Shown here: one piece after another, positions 50,862 to 59,567 of the stretch
Layout of the letters: each line of letters opens with the position of its first letter
Position numbering within the stretch: the first letter of the stretch is position 1
Assembly: GCA_044226865.1 (NCBI GenBank)
Contig: JBGAGE010000003.1
Coordinates: forward strand, 124,001-188,000
Length of the DNA: 64,000 nucleotides
From: TMP-86 sp044226865
GTDB taxonomy: Bacteria > Pseudomonadota > Gammaproteobacteria > Steroidobacterales > Steroidobacteraceae
Direction: 5' to 3'
The notes under the pieces: model-generated
Database searches by the model: none
What the model saw: only the letters and a program-made list of their open reading frames with translations
Told to the model about the DNA's origin: nothing
Program-made: the position numbers and the translations under genes

Positions 50862-52361
50862 CTATTCCTGATCCTCGCCGCCGCGGATCACCGGTTCTTC
50901 CGCGCCGGGAATCTGTGCATCGGGGAGCGGCGCGACGGGCGCTGAGGGCTGCATGGAAGGCGCAGAGCGCATTGTCCTGTCGAAGTAGCGAAAGCTGCCC
51001 GCCGGATCAAAAAGCACTCTGCGCGGCGGGCGCGGGCTGTACGTCAGGCTGAACAGTGCCCGGTTCTCGCGATAAGAATCCACGCTCCCACTGGCCTGCA
51101 GGTGCTGAAAGGCGAGCGTGCATCGCACCGCCCGGCCGAACTGGCGGTTGACGCCCAGGGTCACCGATTGATAGCGGCTCGAGCGGGTATTGTCGACCAG
51201 GTTCTCACGTTCCATGGCGTATTTGACGGCAGCGGTGGTCAGGGGCGTCAGCTGGTAATCCACAGCCAATCCCGCCCCATAGATGTTGCGGTCGAAACTG
51301 GTGCGGGTGATGTAACGTTCGCGCGAACCATCGATCTGCACGGCGACCATCAGCCGATTGCCTCGGCGAACCAGGTTGGCGTAGCCACGGTCGGACTTGA
51401 ACGGCTCGGCGACGGCCAGCACATTCTGCACGCCGCCATTGTTGAACGTGTCGCGCAGGTTGAGGCGAAGGTTCTCACCCGCATCCGAGTATCCGTGGCT
51501 GACCTCGACATTGAGCGTGGTCCGGCGCGACACCCTGCGCTGCAGACCAGCCAGCAGATGCGGCTCGCGGCTCCGGGCGCCATTGCCAATACGCGATGAC
51601 TCCGCACCCACCTCGCCCACGAGTTGCGTCCGCAGGCTATCGAGTGAGTACCGCAGGAATGCGGCGTCCGAGGTGCTCGATGGGAAACCATCGAGTTCGT
51701 ATTCGAGCTTCTTGGCGCTGTAATTGACAGACACCGAGCCGGTGCGGCCGAGTAGGCGGCCGAGGCCGATCTCTCCCGTGTAGCGGCGGGTATCCACCCC
51801 CGAGCCGCTGTAGTTGACCAGCCCGTAGCGCAGGTCCGCCTCCACGCGTGTGCGCGACCCCAGCGGCAAGTACAGGCTGGGCCCGGTGGAGAAGAAGCTG
51901 GCATTCTGCTGGTCGTTGCGCGTCAGCGACTCGAAGGGCTGAGGGGCAATCTGGCCCATGCTCTCATCCGCGATCCAGGTCAGTATCTCGGGCAGAATGA
52001 TCGCCCGGCCACGCAGGTTGACCGCGGGCAGGTTGTCGCTCGCAGCGCTGTTCTCCAGGAATTCTCGATGACGGAAGGCGGCATCGCCATCGAGCCTGAA
52101 AATCCTGCCGCCGGCCGCCACGTTGACGCCGACGCCGGCATCCACCACCGTATCGCCGACCTCGCCCGTCCGCGCGCGCAAGAGATTATCCGAGCGCGTC
52201 ACGGCAAAAGTCGCCGACGGGTCGAGGCCCTCGGCCCTGGCCGCGTTGGACAGCGGCTGCAGGCATGTCAACAGCGTGACCGCGCAAGGCAGCCACCGCG
52301 CCGCTTTGCGTGCGGCCGTCGGCAGCCTACTTGCCGGGCTTGTAGGTTGAATAGGCATCAT
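50862..52361 (-). CDS. Outer-membrane beta-barrel of exopolysaccharide locus (EpsL/TIGR03016-like)
   Basis: A 499-aa protein with a long signal peptide (ARWLPCAVTLLTCLQPLSNAARA) and about 16 or more amphipathic strands (GPSLYLPLGSRTRVEADLRYGLVNY, RTTLNVEVSHGYSDAGENL and others). Similar proteins sit after the tyrosine autokinase gene in exosortase-associated exopolysaccharide clusters, where they are thought to be part of the secretion channel. The start ATG lies within the autokinase gene's last codons (35-nt overlap). The C-terminal ~60 residues are Pro-rich and probably periplasmic. Confidence 0.75.
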   Translation of the reverse strand: MMPIQPTSPASRLPTAARKAARWLPCAVTLLTCLQPLSNAARAEGLDPSATFAVTRSDNLLRARTGEVGDTVVDAGVGVNVAAGGRIFRLDGDAAFRHREFLENSAASDNLPAVNLRGRAIILPEILTWIADESMGQIAPQPFESLTRNDQQNASFFSTGPSLYLPLGSRTRVEADLRYGLVNYSGSGVDTRRYTGEIGLGRLLGRTGSVSVNYSAKKLEYELDGFPSSTSDAAFLRYSLDSLRTQLVGEVGAESSRIGNGARSREPHLLAGLQRRVSRRTTLNVEVSHGYSDAGENLRLNLRDTFNNGGVQNVLAVAEPFKSDRGYANLVRRGNRLMVAVQIDGSRERYITRTSFDRNIYGAGLAVDYQLTPLTTAAVKYAMERENLVDNTRSSRYQSVTLGVNRQFGRAVRCTLAFQHLQASGSVDSYRENRALFSLTYSPRPPRRVLFDPAGSFRYFDRTMRSAPSMQPSAPVAPLPDAQIPGAEEPVIRGGEDQE

Positions 52362-53184
52362 AGGCGTAATAGGCGCGACGCTCGGAGACGACGGTCGGCT
52401 CCCAGCCGTTGAGGATCACGCCCACCGGAATATTCTCGCGGATACGGCCTGCCGCATCCTTCACCGAATCCTGCAGCGAAACCCCGGCGCGTACCACCAG
52501 CAGCACCTGCTCCGCCAGATCGGTCATCTCCTGGGTATCGCTCGACAACAGGATCGGCGGCGTGTCGATGACGAAAATCACGTCCCGGGCGCGCTCATGC
52601 AGCGCGCCGAACACGGCGCCAAGCCGCTCATTGGAAAAGAGCTCGGCGGCCTCATCGGTTCGGTTTCCGGCCGGCAACACCTGCAGCTGCGGCATCGAGG
52701 TCGGCAGCAACAGCCGCTTCGGGTCGGACTCGGGAGATGCCAGCGCTTCGATCAATCCGGGCGTGCCGGACAAATCGAGCGCTTCGGTGATGGTCTGCTT
52801 GATCGTGTCGCCATCCACGAGCACCACCGGATGCGTGCCCTGCCTGGCAATACTCAACGCGAGGCTCATGGAGGTGTAGGACTTGCCGTCCCCGGGAAGA
52901 GCACTGGTAAGCACGACGACGCGCCGGTTTCGCGGCGCAAGACCGGGCCGCGGTGAGCGCATCGCATCGATGACCTCCCGCCGCAGCTTGCGGTACTCGT
53001 CCCGGTGCCGGCCGATGTTCTCAGGATTGGGATGCAACCCACGGGCGGTGAGCAGGCCGGGATCGATCGCCACGGTCCTCTCAGCCGGGGCCCGCAAAGA
53101 ACGATCCTCGGCGGTGGCGGGTTGCGCGTCAGGCGAGGTGGCCGGCGCCTGCGGCGGCACGATCTCGATCACGGCGTTGCTCAA
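52327..53184 (-). CDS. Bacterial tyrosine autokinase (CpsD/CapB type, exopolysaccharide)
   Basis: A 285-aa BY-kinase, cytoplasmic partner of the chain-length protein. Walker A is SALPGDGKSYTS (about residues 94-105), Walker A' VVLVDGD, Walker B VIFVIDTPPILLSS. The tail RRAYYAYDAYSTYKPGK is a tyrosine cluster, the expected autophosphorylation site. The TTG at 53184 has GGAG 5 nt upstream and overlaps the preceding stop by 4 nt; the ATG at 53217 would overlap 37 nt without a ribosome-binding site. Cycles of tail phosphorylation would control polymer export. Confidence 0.9.
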   Translation of the reverse strand: MSNAVIEIVPPQAPATSPDAQPATAEDRSLRAPAERTVAIDPGLLTARGLHPNPENIGRHRDEYRKLRREVIDAMRSPRPGLAPRNRRVVVLTSALPGDGKSYTSMSLALSIARQGTHPVVLVDGDTIKQTITEALDLSGTPGLIEALASPESDPKRLLLPTSMPQLQVLPAGNRTDEAAELFSNERLGAVFGALHERARDVIFVIDTPPILLSSDTQEMTDLAEQVLLVVRAGVSLQDSVKDAAGRIRENIPVGVILNGWEPTVVSERRAYYAYDAYSTYKPGK

Positions 53185-54770
53185 AGCTTCTCCAATCCAG
53201 TCACGTGACGGAACCATTCGGATGCCGGGAAATCGACCGCACCGACGAAGCCCAGGGTGCCCGCCAGCGCCAGGATCACCACCGCGAAACGCAGGTATCC
53301 CCTGTTCCGGGCAGATACTGCCTGTGTCGACTGGGCCAGGCTCACAACGCCGATGACCGGCAGGTCCAGCGCTTCGACCACCGAAGACCGCGAGAAAAAC
53401 ACCGGCTGGGTCTTCGCAAGCAGGTAGGCGAGCGCCGAACCCGCCAGCAGCGCCAGCCCGAACAAGGCTCCCAGAAAGAGCCGGCGGTTCGGGCGGATGG
53501 GACGCAGCGTCGGCTGCGGCGCTTCGATCACCCTCAGGTGCAGGTCCTCGGTGCGGTCGGCATTGTTCGAGATGCGGGCGGACTCGAGCCGCTGCAGCAG
53601 CGCCTCGTATTGGGCCTTGGTGACCCCATAGTCGCGGTTGAGGCGCGACAGTTCAGCCTCGACTTCCGGACCGGAGGAGAGCTTTTCGCGCACGCCGGCC
53701 AGCACGCCGCGGGCCCGCGCCAGTTCCTCTTCCAACGCCGCCACCTGCACGTCGGCAGAGTTCAGGGCGATCTGCAGATTCTGCATCACCGGATCGACCA
53801 CCAACGAAGAGGACTGGCTGGCTCCGGCGCTGGTGGCGCGAACGCCGCCCAGTTCCCGGCGCCGGCGCTCCTCCAGCCGCGCGATCGATTCCTTCAGCGC
53901 CACGACCTCCGGATGTGCGTCGGTGAACTTCAGCAGCAATTCATCGAGTTGCCGGCGGCTCTCGTGGATGCGCGCGTCGATCGAGGTGGCCGCCTGAATC
54001 TCCTGGGCGCTGGGCGGGACGGCGAGCACGGCGGCGCCGCTGGAGTCGCCGGCGATCTTGTGGCGCAATTCATCCCGCTGGCGCTTGGCAACTTCGAGCG
54101 AGGTCTGCAGCTTCTCGACATTCGTCGATTCCTGCTGGAGCCGCAGGAAATAATCTCCGCGCTGGTCCGGCATCATGCCGACGTGCTGCTTCTTGAACTC
54201 CGCCAGCTTCTGCTCCGACTCGGACAATCGCCCCTCGTAGGTCGCCACCTCCTTGGCGAGGAAGTTCTCCGCATTCTGCGTATCGGTGCGGCCGGCCCCC
54301 ACCGAGTTGTTGACGAAGGTGTCCAGCAGGTTCTTCACCACCAGGTAGGAGGTGTAGGCGTCCGAATCGGGGTAGCTGATCGAGTACAGACCCGAGCCCG
54401 CCTCGCCATGGATCGAAATCGAGTCGGCGAAATCCGTGAGGAACTTCTCACGGTCTGCCCCGGTCTTCAGGCCCTCGTACAAGCCGGTCTCGCGTGCGAC
54501 CCGGTCGAGCGAGGGGCGCGACAACAACGCATGCCGCACGATGTCCGTCTGGTCACGAGTCTCGGGGCTTACCGCGATTCCCTGCAGCAGGGGCCGCAGC
54601 ACCGATTGCGTATCGACGTAAATTTGGGCCCTGGACTCATACTGACTGGGCAGGCCGAGAATGACCAGGGCACCCGCCACGCCGGCCACCCAGGCGGCGA
54701 CCATCGCCGCCTTGCGAAAGCGCCAGGCTGACCATGCCATGGTGATGAATGATTCGATCTGAAGTTTCAT
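53181..54770 (-). CDS. Polysaccharide chain-length determinant (Wzz/GumC-like)
   Basis: A 529-aa inner-membrane protein. Two membrane segments, one near residues 20-40 (AAMVAAWVAGVAGALVILGL) and one near 435-460 (LFLGALFGLALLAGSALAYLLA), flank a long coiled-coil periplasmic domain (about 160-370). A further hydrophobic segment near 490-510 follows (FAVVILALAGTLGFVGAV). It sets polymer length and scaffolds export together with the Wza-type protein upstream and the tyrosine autokinase downstream, both in the same operon. Overlap with the autokinase start is 4 nt. Confidence 0.92.
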   Translation of the reverse strand: MKLQIESFITMAWSAWRFRKAAMVAAWVAGVAGALVILGLPSQYESRAQIYVDTQSVLRPLLQGIAVSPETRDQTDIVRHALLSRPSLDRVARETGLYEGLKTGADREKFLTDFADSISIHGEAGSGLYSISYPDSDAYTSYLVVKNLLDTFVNNSVGAGRTDTQNAENFLAKEVATYEGRLSESEQKLAEFKKQHVGMMPDQRGDYFLRLQQESTNVEKLQTSLEVAKRQRDELRHKIAGDSSGAAVLAVPPSAQEIQAATSIDARIHESRRQLDELLLKFTDAHPEVVALKESIARLEERRRRELGGVRATSAGASQSSSLVVDPVMQNLQIALNSADVQVAALEEELARARGVLAGVREKLSSGPEVEAELSRLNRDYGVTKAQYEALLQRLESARISNNADRTEDLHLRVIEAPQPTLRPIRPNRRLFLGALFGLALLAGSALAYLLAKTQPVFFSRSSVVEALDLPVIGVVSLAQSTQAVSARNRGYLRFAVVILALAGTLGFVGAVDFPASEWFRHVTGLEKL

Positions 54771-54803
54771 GCTGGGTTGATCCGGAGTGCTGCGTCGCAG
54801 TCC

Positions 54804-55478
54804 TTAGAAACGGCTCTCTGGAATGACCAGGATGTCGCCCGGCTGGAGCGCAACGTTCGCCGACACCTTGCCCTTATTGAGCAAATCATCCAATCGAACC
54901 TTGATTTCCTGGCTGGACTTCCCGTCAGTTCTGACAATCTTCGCACGGTTGCCCGCTGCAAACTGCGAAAGCCCTCCCACCTGGATGACCAGGTCGAGCA
55001 CCGTCATGCCGCTGCGGTACGGTACGGCGCGGGGCGACACGGCCTGGCCCACGACCTTGACCTGGCTGAACACGCCATTCGAATGCGTGACGATGATGCT
55101 GACATTGGGCGTGCGCACGTACTGCTTGAGGACTTCTTCGATGTCCCGCGCCAATTGAGTGGAGGTTTTGCCCACCGCGACCATGTCGGAAACGAGCGGC
55201 GTGCTGATCTTACCATCGGGACGCACCGGCACCTCGACGCTCAATTCCGGATTCTGCAGCACGAAAATCTTGAGGATGTCGCCGTGGCCGATCACATATT
55301 GCTGAGCTTCCGTGGCCGGCACCGCCGGGGCCGCCTCGGCGCCCGACGCCACCGCCGGATCGAGCCCCCCCGCAAGCGCGAGCATTGCGCACAGCATCCA
55401 TCCCAGGAGTCCTCTGTTGCGGGCCGCGAGGCCCGCAGTCAATCCGCCCTCACCCATGCCAACTTGCACCCGGTTCAT
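54804..55478 (-). CDS. Polysaccharide export protein (Wza-like, Poly_export/SLBB)
   Basis: A 224-aa exported protein. The ATG at 55478 is preferred because GAGGTG lies 8 nt upstream; an ATG at 55520 is a longer alternative. A signal peptide (GWMLCAMLALAGGLDPAVASG) lacks a lipobox cysteine, so unlike Wza it is not an evident lipoprotein. The Poly_export domain is YVIGHGDILKIFVLQNPELSVEVPVRPDGKISTPLV and the SLBB domain GVFSQVKVVGQAVSPRAVPYRSGMTVLDLVIQVGGLSQFA. It would form the outer part of the export channel. First gene of the minus-strand exopolysaccharide unit. Confidence 0.88.
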   Translation of the reverse strand: MNRVQVGMGEGGLTAGLAARNRGLLGWMLCAMLALAGGLDPAVASGAEAAPAVPATEAQQYVIGHGDILKIFVLQNPELSVEVPVRPDGKISTPLVSDMVAVGKTSTQLARDIEEVLKQYVRTPNVSIIVTHSNGVFSQVKVVGQAVSPRAVPYRSGMTVLDLVIQVGGLSQFAAGNRAKIVRTDGKSSQEIKVRLDDLLNKGKVSANVALQPGDILVIPESRF

Positions 55479-55646
55479 CCTAATGCTCACCTCATTGTTG
55501 GGAATGCGGACCCGTGTCATTGACGCTCGCCCTCGCCACTTGGCAGTATGCTTATATTATCAGTCGCCAGACACCTTCCTTGGGCTGCATCAATCCTCGT
55601 TTTTTGAAGTTCGTCACGCGCACGCCGTCGCATCCGCGGCGCCATT
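55479..55646. promoter_or_regulatory. Divergent promoter region of the exopolysaccharide locus
   Basis: Between the minus-strand export gene and the plus-strand acyltransferase gene. The minus strand has GATAATATAAGCATAC around 55548-55563, an AT-rich stretch in a GC-rich context that may hold a -10. I found no convincing -35, sigma-54 -24/-12 pair or GlrR-type palindrome. Confidence 0.3.
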
Positions 55647-56771
55647 ATGACAATTGAAGTCAAAGAATACGCCAGCCCGGATGGCTTCGAGCAATTGCGT
55701 GACGGATGGCGCGAATTGTCCGCGCACGCGGCCTCGGCAAGCGTGTTCAGCACCTGGGAATGGCAGGAATGCTGGTGGCGTCACTATGGCGGCGGCAACC
55801 GCTTGCTGCTGCTGGGCGCGCTGCGCTCGGACCGGCTCGTCGGCATCCTACCCCTCTACATCGCCCGCGTAAGGCTCGTGAAAGGCATTCCCATGCGGGT
55901 CCTGCGCGTCGTCGGCGCGGGCGGCGACACCTCGCCGGATTACCTGGGTCCGGTGCTGGCACCGGGCGAGGAACAGGAGGCAGCCGATGCCCTTGCCGGC
56001 GCGTTGTCCATGCGCGTGCGTGACTGGGACCGGATCGATCTGACCGACCTCGCCGGCGGCCCCTTCGGCGCCAGCTTGAGGGCGGCGCTGCGGGCGTGCG
56101 AATTGCACGCCGATTGCACCGTGCATAAGAGCATCCACGTCGCGCGCCTGCCGGACTCATGGGACGCCTACCTCGCCGCGATGCCACGCGATCGCCGTTA
56201 CCGCGTGAGACATCAACGCCGCACCGCCGTGGAAAAGCTGCGCGCCAAGTTCGATGTCTGCAGCGGAGCGGATGCTGACCAGGCACTGAGCGACCTCGTC
56301 CACCTGCACCGTGCACGCTGGGACAGCAAGGAGCCGGGTGCCGGCGCGTTCCGCAGCCAACGCTACCTGGCATTCCACGCGGAAGTCGTCACCCGCTGCG
56401 CGCAGCAGGATTGGATCCGTTTCTACCGCGTCAGTGTCGACGAGCGCCCGGTGGCGCTCATGTACTGCTATCGGTACCGCGGCGAAGTCTTCTTCTTTCA
56501 ATCAGGCTTCGACCCGGCGCTGGAAAAGTATTCGCTGGGAAACATCCTGATGGCGCACGCGATCGAATCGTCGATCAAGGAAGGCACGGCAGTATTCGAC
56601 ATGTTGCAGGGAGATCACGCTTACAAGCAATCCTGGTGCAATGAACGGCGCAATACTTTCCGCCTGCATTGCAACAACGCCACGTGGCGTGGGAGGCTGC
56701 ATGCGTTGCGGCAGCTGTTGGCGCGCAAGCTGCGTCCACCCCGCGAGATTTCCGCACCCGCCCCCGCTTGA
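55647..56771 (+). CDS. FemAB/CelD-like acetyltransferase-fold protein 1
   Basis: A 374-aa protein of the Acetyltransf_6 (CelD/BcsL, FemAB-like) GNAT family. It begins EQLRDGWRELSAHAASASVFSTWEWQECWWRHYGGG, the family's paired Trp motif, and includes RRYRVRHQRRTAVEKL, SVDERPVALMYCYRYRGEVFFFQSGFDP and SLGNILMAHAIESSIKEGTAVFDMLQGDHAYK. Such proteins transfer acyl or aminoacyl groups in surface-polymer or PEP-CTERM-associated loci; the substrate here is unknown. It is divergent from the export operon and precedes a second protein of the same fold by 10 nt. Confidence 0.8.
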   Translation: MTIEVKEYASPDGFEQLRDGWRELSAHAASASVFSTWEWQECWWRHYGGGNRLLLLGALRSDRLVGILPLYIARVRLVKGIPMRVLRVVGAGGDTSPDYLGPVLAPGEEQEAADALAGALSMRVRDWDRIDLTDLAGGPFGASLRAALRACELHADCTVHKSIHVARLPDSWDAYLAAMPRDRRYRVRHQRRTAVEKLRAKFDVCSGADADQALSDLVHLHRARWDSKEPGAGAFRSQRYLAFHAEVVTRCAQQDWIRFYRVSVDERPVALMYCYRYRGEVFFFQSGFDPALEKYSLGNILMAHAIESSIKEGTAVFDMLQGDHAYKQSWCNERRNTFRLHCNNATWRGRLHALRQLLARKLRPPREISAPAPA

Positions 56772-56781
56772 TGGCGTGCGC

Positions 56782-57822
56782 ATGCCCGTGGCGTTTCACA
56801 TCGACATCCGGCCGGTGGCCTCCTGGAGCGATGCCGATTGGCGCGATTGGCACGAACTCAACCAATCGCTGAACGAAGGCCACCCGCTCCTGCATGCGCG
56901 CTTCCTGCGGGCGGCGCTCCGCCACTTCGGCCACCCGGAGGTGCTCGGCATCCGCGCCAGCGACTCGTGCGGCACGCAACTGCTGGCGTTGGCGCAGCGG
57001 CATTCGCGCGGGCTGTTCGAACTGTTCACGCCTCCGCAAGCACCTTATGGCCCCCTGCTGCTGAAGGCGACCGACACGCAAGCCGCGCACGCGCTCCTGC
57101 GCGCCACGCTGCGCAGTCTGCCGCCGCCGGCATACCGCTGGCACCTTTACCACCAGAACTCGGCATGGCCGAGCGCAAAGCATGTCCCCGATTGGATGGA
57201 CCGGCGCGCCACCATGCAGGTGGAGGCCGCCGGCAACTTCGACGATTACTGGCGGCGGCCCCGCCCGGTCGATGCGGTCGAGCGCCACATCCGCCGGTTG
57301 AAAAAGCGCAACCTGTCCCCGCAACTCAAGGTGATCTGCAGGAGCGATCAGATCGAAGAGGCCATCGACGCGCACGCCCTGCTCGAGACATCGGGCTGGA
57401 AAGGCCGTCAGGCATCCGCCATCGTAAAGGGCACGGCCGCGGGGGATTTCTACCGGGAATTGCTCGGGGCCTATGCCGCCGACGGCTGCGCGTACGCTTA
57501 CCAGCTGACTCTGGCAGACCGCGTGGTGGCAAGCCAGCTGGCCTTGGTTGGCGGCCGGCATCTGGCGCTCCTCAAGACGGCCTACGATGAACAATACCGA
57601 CAATACGGCCCCGGCCGGTTGCTCGATTTCTTCATGCTGCAACACGTGTTCGCAAACCTGCCCGGAAGCCTGGTCGACTTCTGCAACATCGCAACCCCGG
57701 AAGATCTGCGCTGGGCGACCGCAAGATCCACGCTGATGACGGGCGCCGTGTATCACAATGATGCGCTCCGGGTGATGGCGGGCGTCGCGCGTTCGGTGTT
57801 GCGCCCCTGGAGAGGAAGATGA
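56782..57822 (+). CDS. FemAB/CelD-like acetyltransferase-fold protein 2
   Basis: A 346-aa protein of the same fold as the preceding one but strongly diverged. The ATG at 56782 is used; upstream in-frame codons overlap the previous gene. Recognisable parts are WHELNQSLNEGHPLLHARFLRAALRHFGH at the N-terminus, AVERHIRRLKKRNLSPQLKV in the middle and QLALVGGRHLALLKTAYDEQYRQYGPGRLLDFFMLQHVF near the C-terminus. Its stop overlaps the beta-helix gene start (ATGA), suggesting the three genes act together. Substrate unknown. Confidence 0.75.
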   Translation: MPVAFHIDIRPVASWSDADWRDWHELNQSLNEGHPLLHARFLRAALRHFGHPEVLGIRASDSCGTQLLALAQRHSRGLFELFTPPQAPYGPLLLKATDTQAAHALLRATLRSLPPPAYRWHLYHQNSAWPSAKHVPDWMDRRATMQVEAAGNFDDYWRRPRPVDAVERHIRRLKKRNLSPQLKVICRSDQIEEAIDAHALLETSGWKGRQASAIVKGTAAGDFYRELLGAYAADGCAYAYQLTLADRVVASQLALVGGRHLALLKTAYDEQYRQYGPGRLLDFFMLQHVFANLPGSLVDFCNIATPEDLRWATARSTLMTGAVYHNDALRVMAGVARSVLRPWRGR

Positions 57823-59447
57823 AGCGACTCCGCAAATCCCTGCTCATGACGGCATCGATCCTGCTGGCCGGCGCCGCCGCACGCAGCGCGGGCGCGCCCG
57901 AAGCGCCTCAATTGCTGTACCTGGACCTGATCGCGGCACCGACGACCGGCGGCGAGAATGATGCCGGCGCCTACGTGTCGCTGTTCGGCCGGAACTTCGG
58001 AAGCGACTTGTCGCGCGTGCATGTCTTCTTCGGCACGCATGAGGCGGCCATCTATCGTCACCTGGGTCCCTCGAAGGGCCGCGAGGACGTGCAACAGGTT
58101 ACCGTTCAGATCGGCCGGATCGACCCGGGCGAAAAGCCGGTAAGAATCGTGGTCGACGGGCGCAGTTCCACCGAGCAGGTGACGTTCCTGCCTGCGCCGG
58201 GCGACATCCTGTTCGTCGACAACGTCTCCGGCGACGACTTCCGCGCGCGCAAGAATCGCATCGACAAGCCGTGGCGCCACCTGCAGACGCCCACCGACGG
58301 CGGCGCACTGTCGGACGCGCGCCCCGGCGATGTGATCGTGCTGCGCGGCCGCGCGCCGTGGACGGACGTGGGCTATGGCAATCGCTGGGCCCGTTTCATT
58401 TCGCAGACCGGATCCCAACCGACTGGCAAGTCCGGCCACGGATTCCTCACCATCGAGGCCTACCCCGGCGAGGACGTGCACTACATCGCACCGCCTGGCA
58501 CATCGGGCGGCATTCATGGCGTCGGCGATGGCTACGAGCAGTTTGCGGATTGGATCGTGATAGCCGGGCTGCACATCGAAAGCGACGCCATGAGCCGCTC
58601 GGACGGCGCGCCCATCAACCTGCACGCCGCCTCCGACCATTGGCGCGTGGTGAACAACGAACTCGGGCCGTGGCCCTCGCGCATCGACGCCAAGGCGGCG
58701 GGGATTTCCGGCAATGGCGCCCACGTCAAGTTCCTGGGCAACCACGTGCATGACATCGACGGCGGCACGCTCAACCACTGCATCTATCTCGACACCGGCG
58801 CAAACGACGTGGAGATCGCCTTCAACCACCTGCACGCCTGCCACGGCGGCAACATCATCCAGACCTTCGACAATCTCGGAATGCGAGACCTGTCACAGAT
58901 TTCGATTCACCATAATGTCCTGCACGACGGAACCCGCTACGGGTTGAACATCGCCGACGGCACGACCTCGGTTCAGGTCTGGAACAATCTCATCTACGAC
59001 ACCGCCTATGCCGGCATCCGCATCAATGTCGATGCGCACATGCCGGTGAACATGCTCTTCGAACACAACTCGCTTTGGCAGTTATGTAAAGTGAAGCAGC
59101 CCGTGAATGCGGCCGTCATCAACACCTGGAATGCGCGCTCAGGCACCATCTTCTTTCGCAACAACATCTTCGCAGCCGGCCCGAAGTCCTCATGTTCCTA
59201 TGGATTTCAAGACGATGCGCAAGGTTCATCGATCAGTTTTGCGCGCAACCTGTGGGTCTCGCTGACGCCCCCCAGCAGTGAACGCGGCCCGCTCATCGGT
59301 GAGCCGCGCTTCAGGAATGCGGCTGCAGGTGACTTCACACTGCTGCCCGGCGGAGCAGCCGAAGGAGCCGCGATCCGCAGCGGCGTTGCCGACGACTACT
59401 TCGCGCGCCCGCGCACCCGCAACGATCTCGGCGCACTCAGTCGCTGA
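57819..59447 (+). CDS. Secreted IPT/TIG plus right-handed beta-helix protein
   Basis: A 542-aa protein with a signal peptide (LLMTASILLAGAAARSAG). An IPT/TIG-like beta-sandwich (about 30-125: TGGENDAGAYVSLFGRNFGSDLSRVHVFFG) is followed by a parallel beta-helix (about 130-530) with repeated Asn-rich turns such as VVNNELGP, FLGNHVHDIDGG, VEIAFNHLHACHGGNIIQT and ISIHHNVLHDGTRYG. The His/Asp-rich segments could be a lyase-like active site or metal sites. It is paralogous over its whole mature length to the C-terminal half of the next protein. Likely a surface or periplasmic polysaccharide-modifying protein. Confidence 0.78.
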   Translation: MKRLRKSLLMTASILLAGAAARSAGAPEAPQLLYLDLIAAPTTGGENDAGAYVSLFGRNFGSDLSRVHVFFGTHEAAIYRHLGPSKGREDVQQVTVQIGRIDPGEKPVRIVVDGRSSTEQVTFLPAPGDILFVDNVSGDDFRARKNRIDKPWRHLQTPTDGGALSDARPGDVIVLRGRAPWTDVGYGNRWARFISQTGSQPTGKSGHGFLTIEAYPGEDVHYIAPPGTSGGIHGVGDGYEQFADWIVIAGLHIESDAMSRSDGAPINLHAASDHWRVVNNELGPWPSRIDAKAAGISGNGAHVKFLGNHVHDIDGGTLNHCIYLDTGANDVEIAFNHLHACHGGNIIQTFDNLGMRDLSQISIHHNVLHDGTRYGLNIADGTTSVQVWNNLIYDTAYAGIRINVDAHMPVNMLFEHNSLWQLCKVKQPVNAAVINTWNARSGTIFFRNNIFAAGPKSSCSYGFQDDAQGSSISFARNLWVSLTPPSSERGPLIGEPRFRNAAAGDFTLLPGGAAEGAAIRSGVADDYFARPRTRNDLGALSR

Positions 59448-59567
59448 CGAAGCCCCTCGATTCATAGCGCGCGGCCATGCATACATGTCGCGCTCGTGAG
59501 ACATTGGAACGTCGGGCGCCATGTGGTGTTCAATTGCTCTCAGTCGACGTTGTTGGAGCATCTGATC

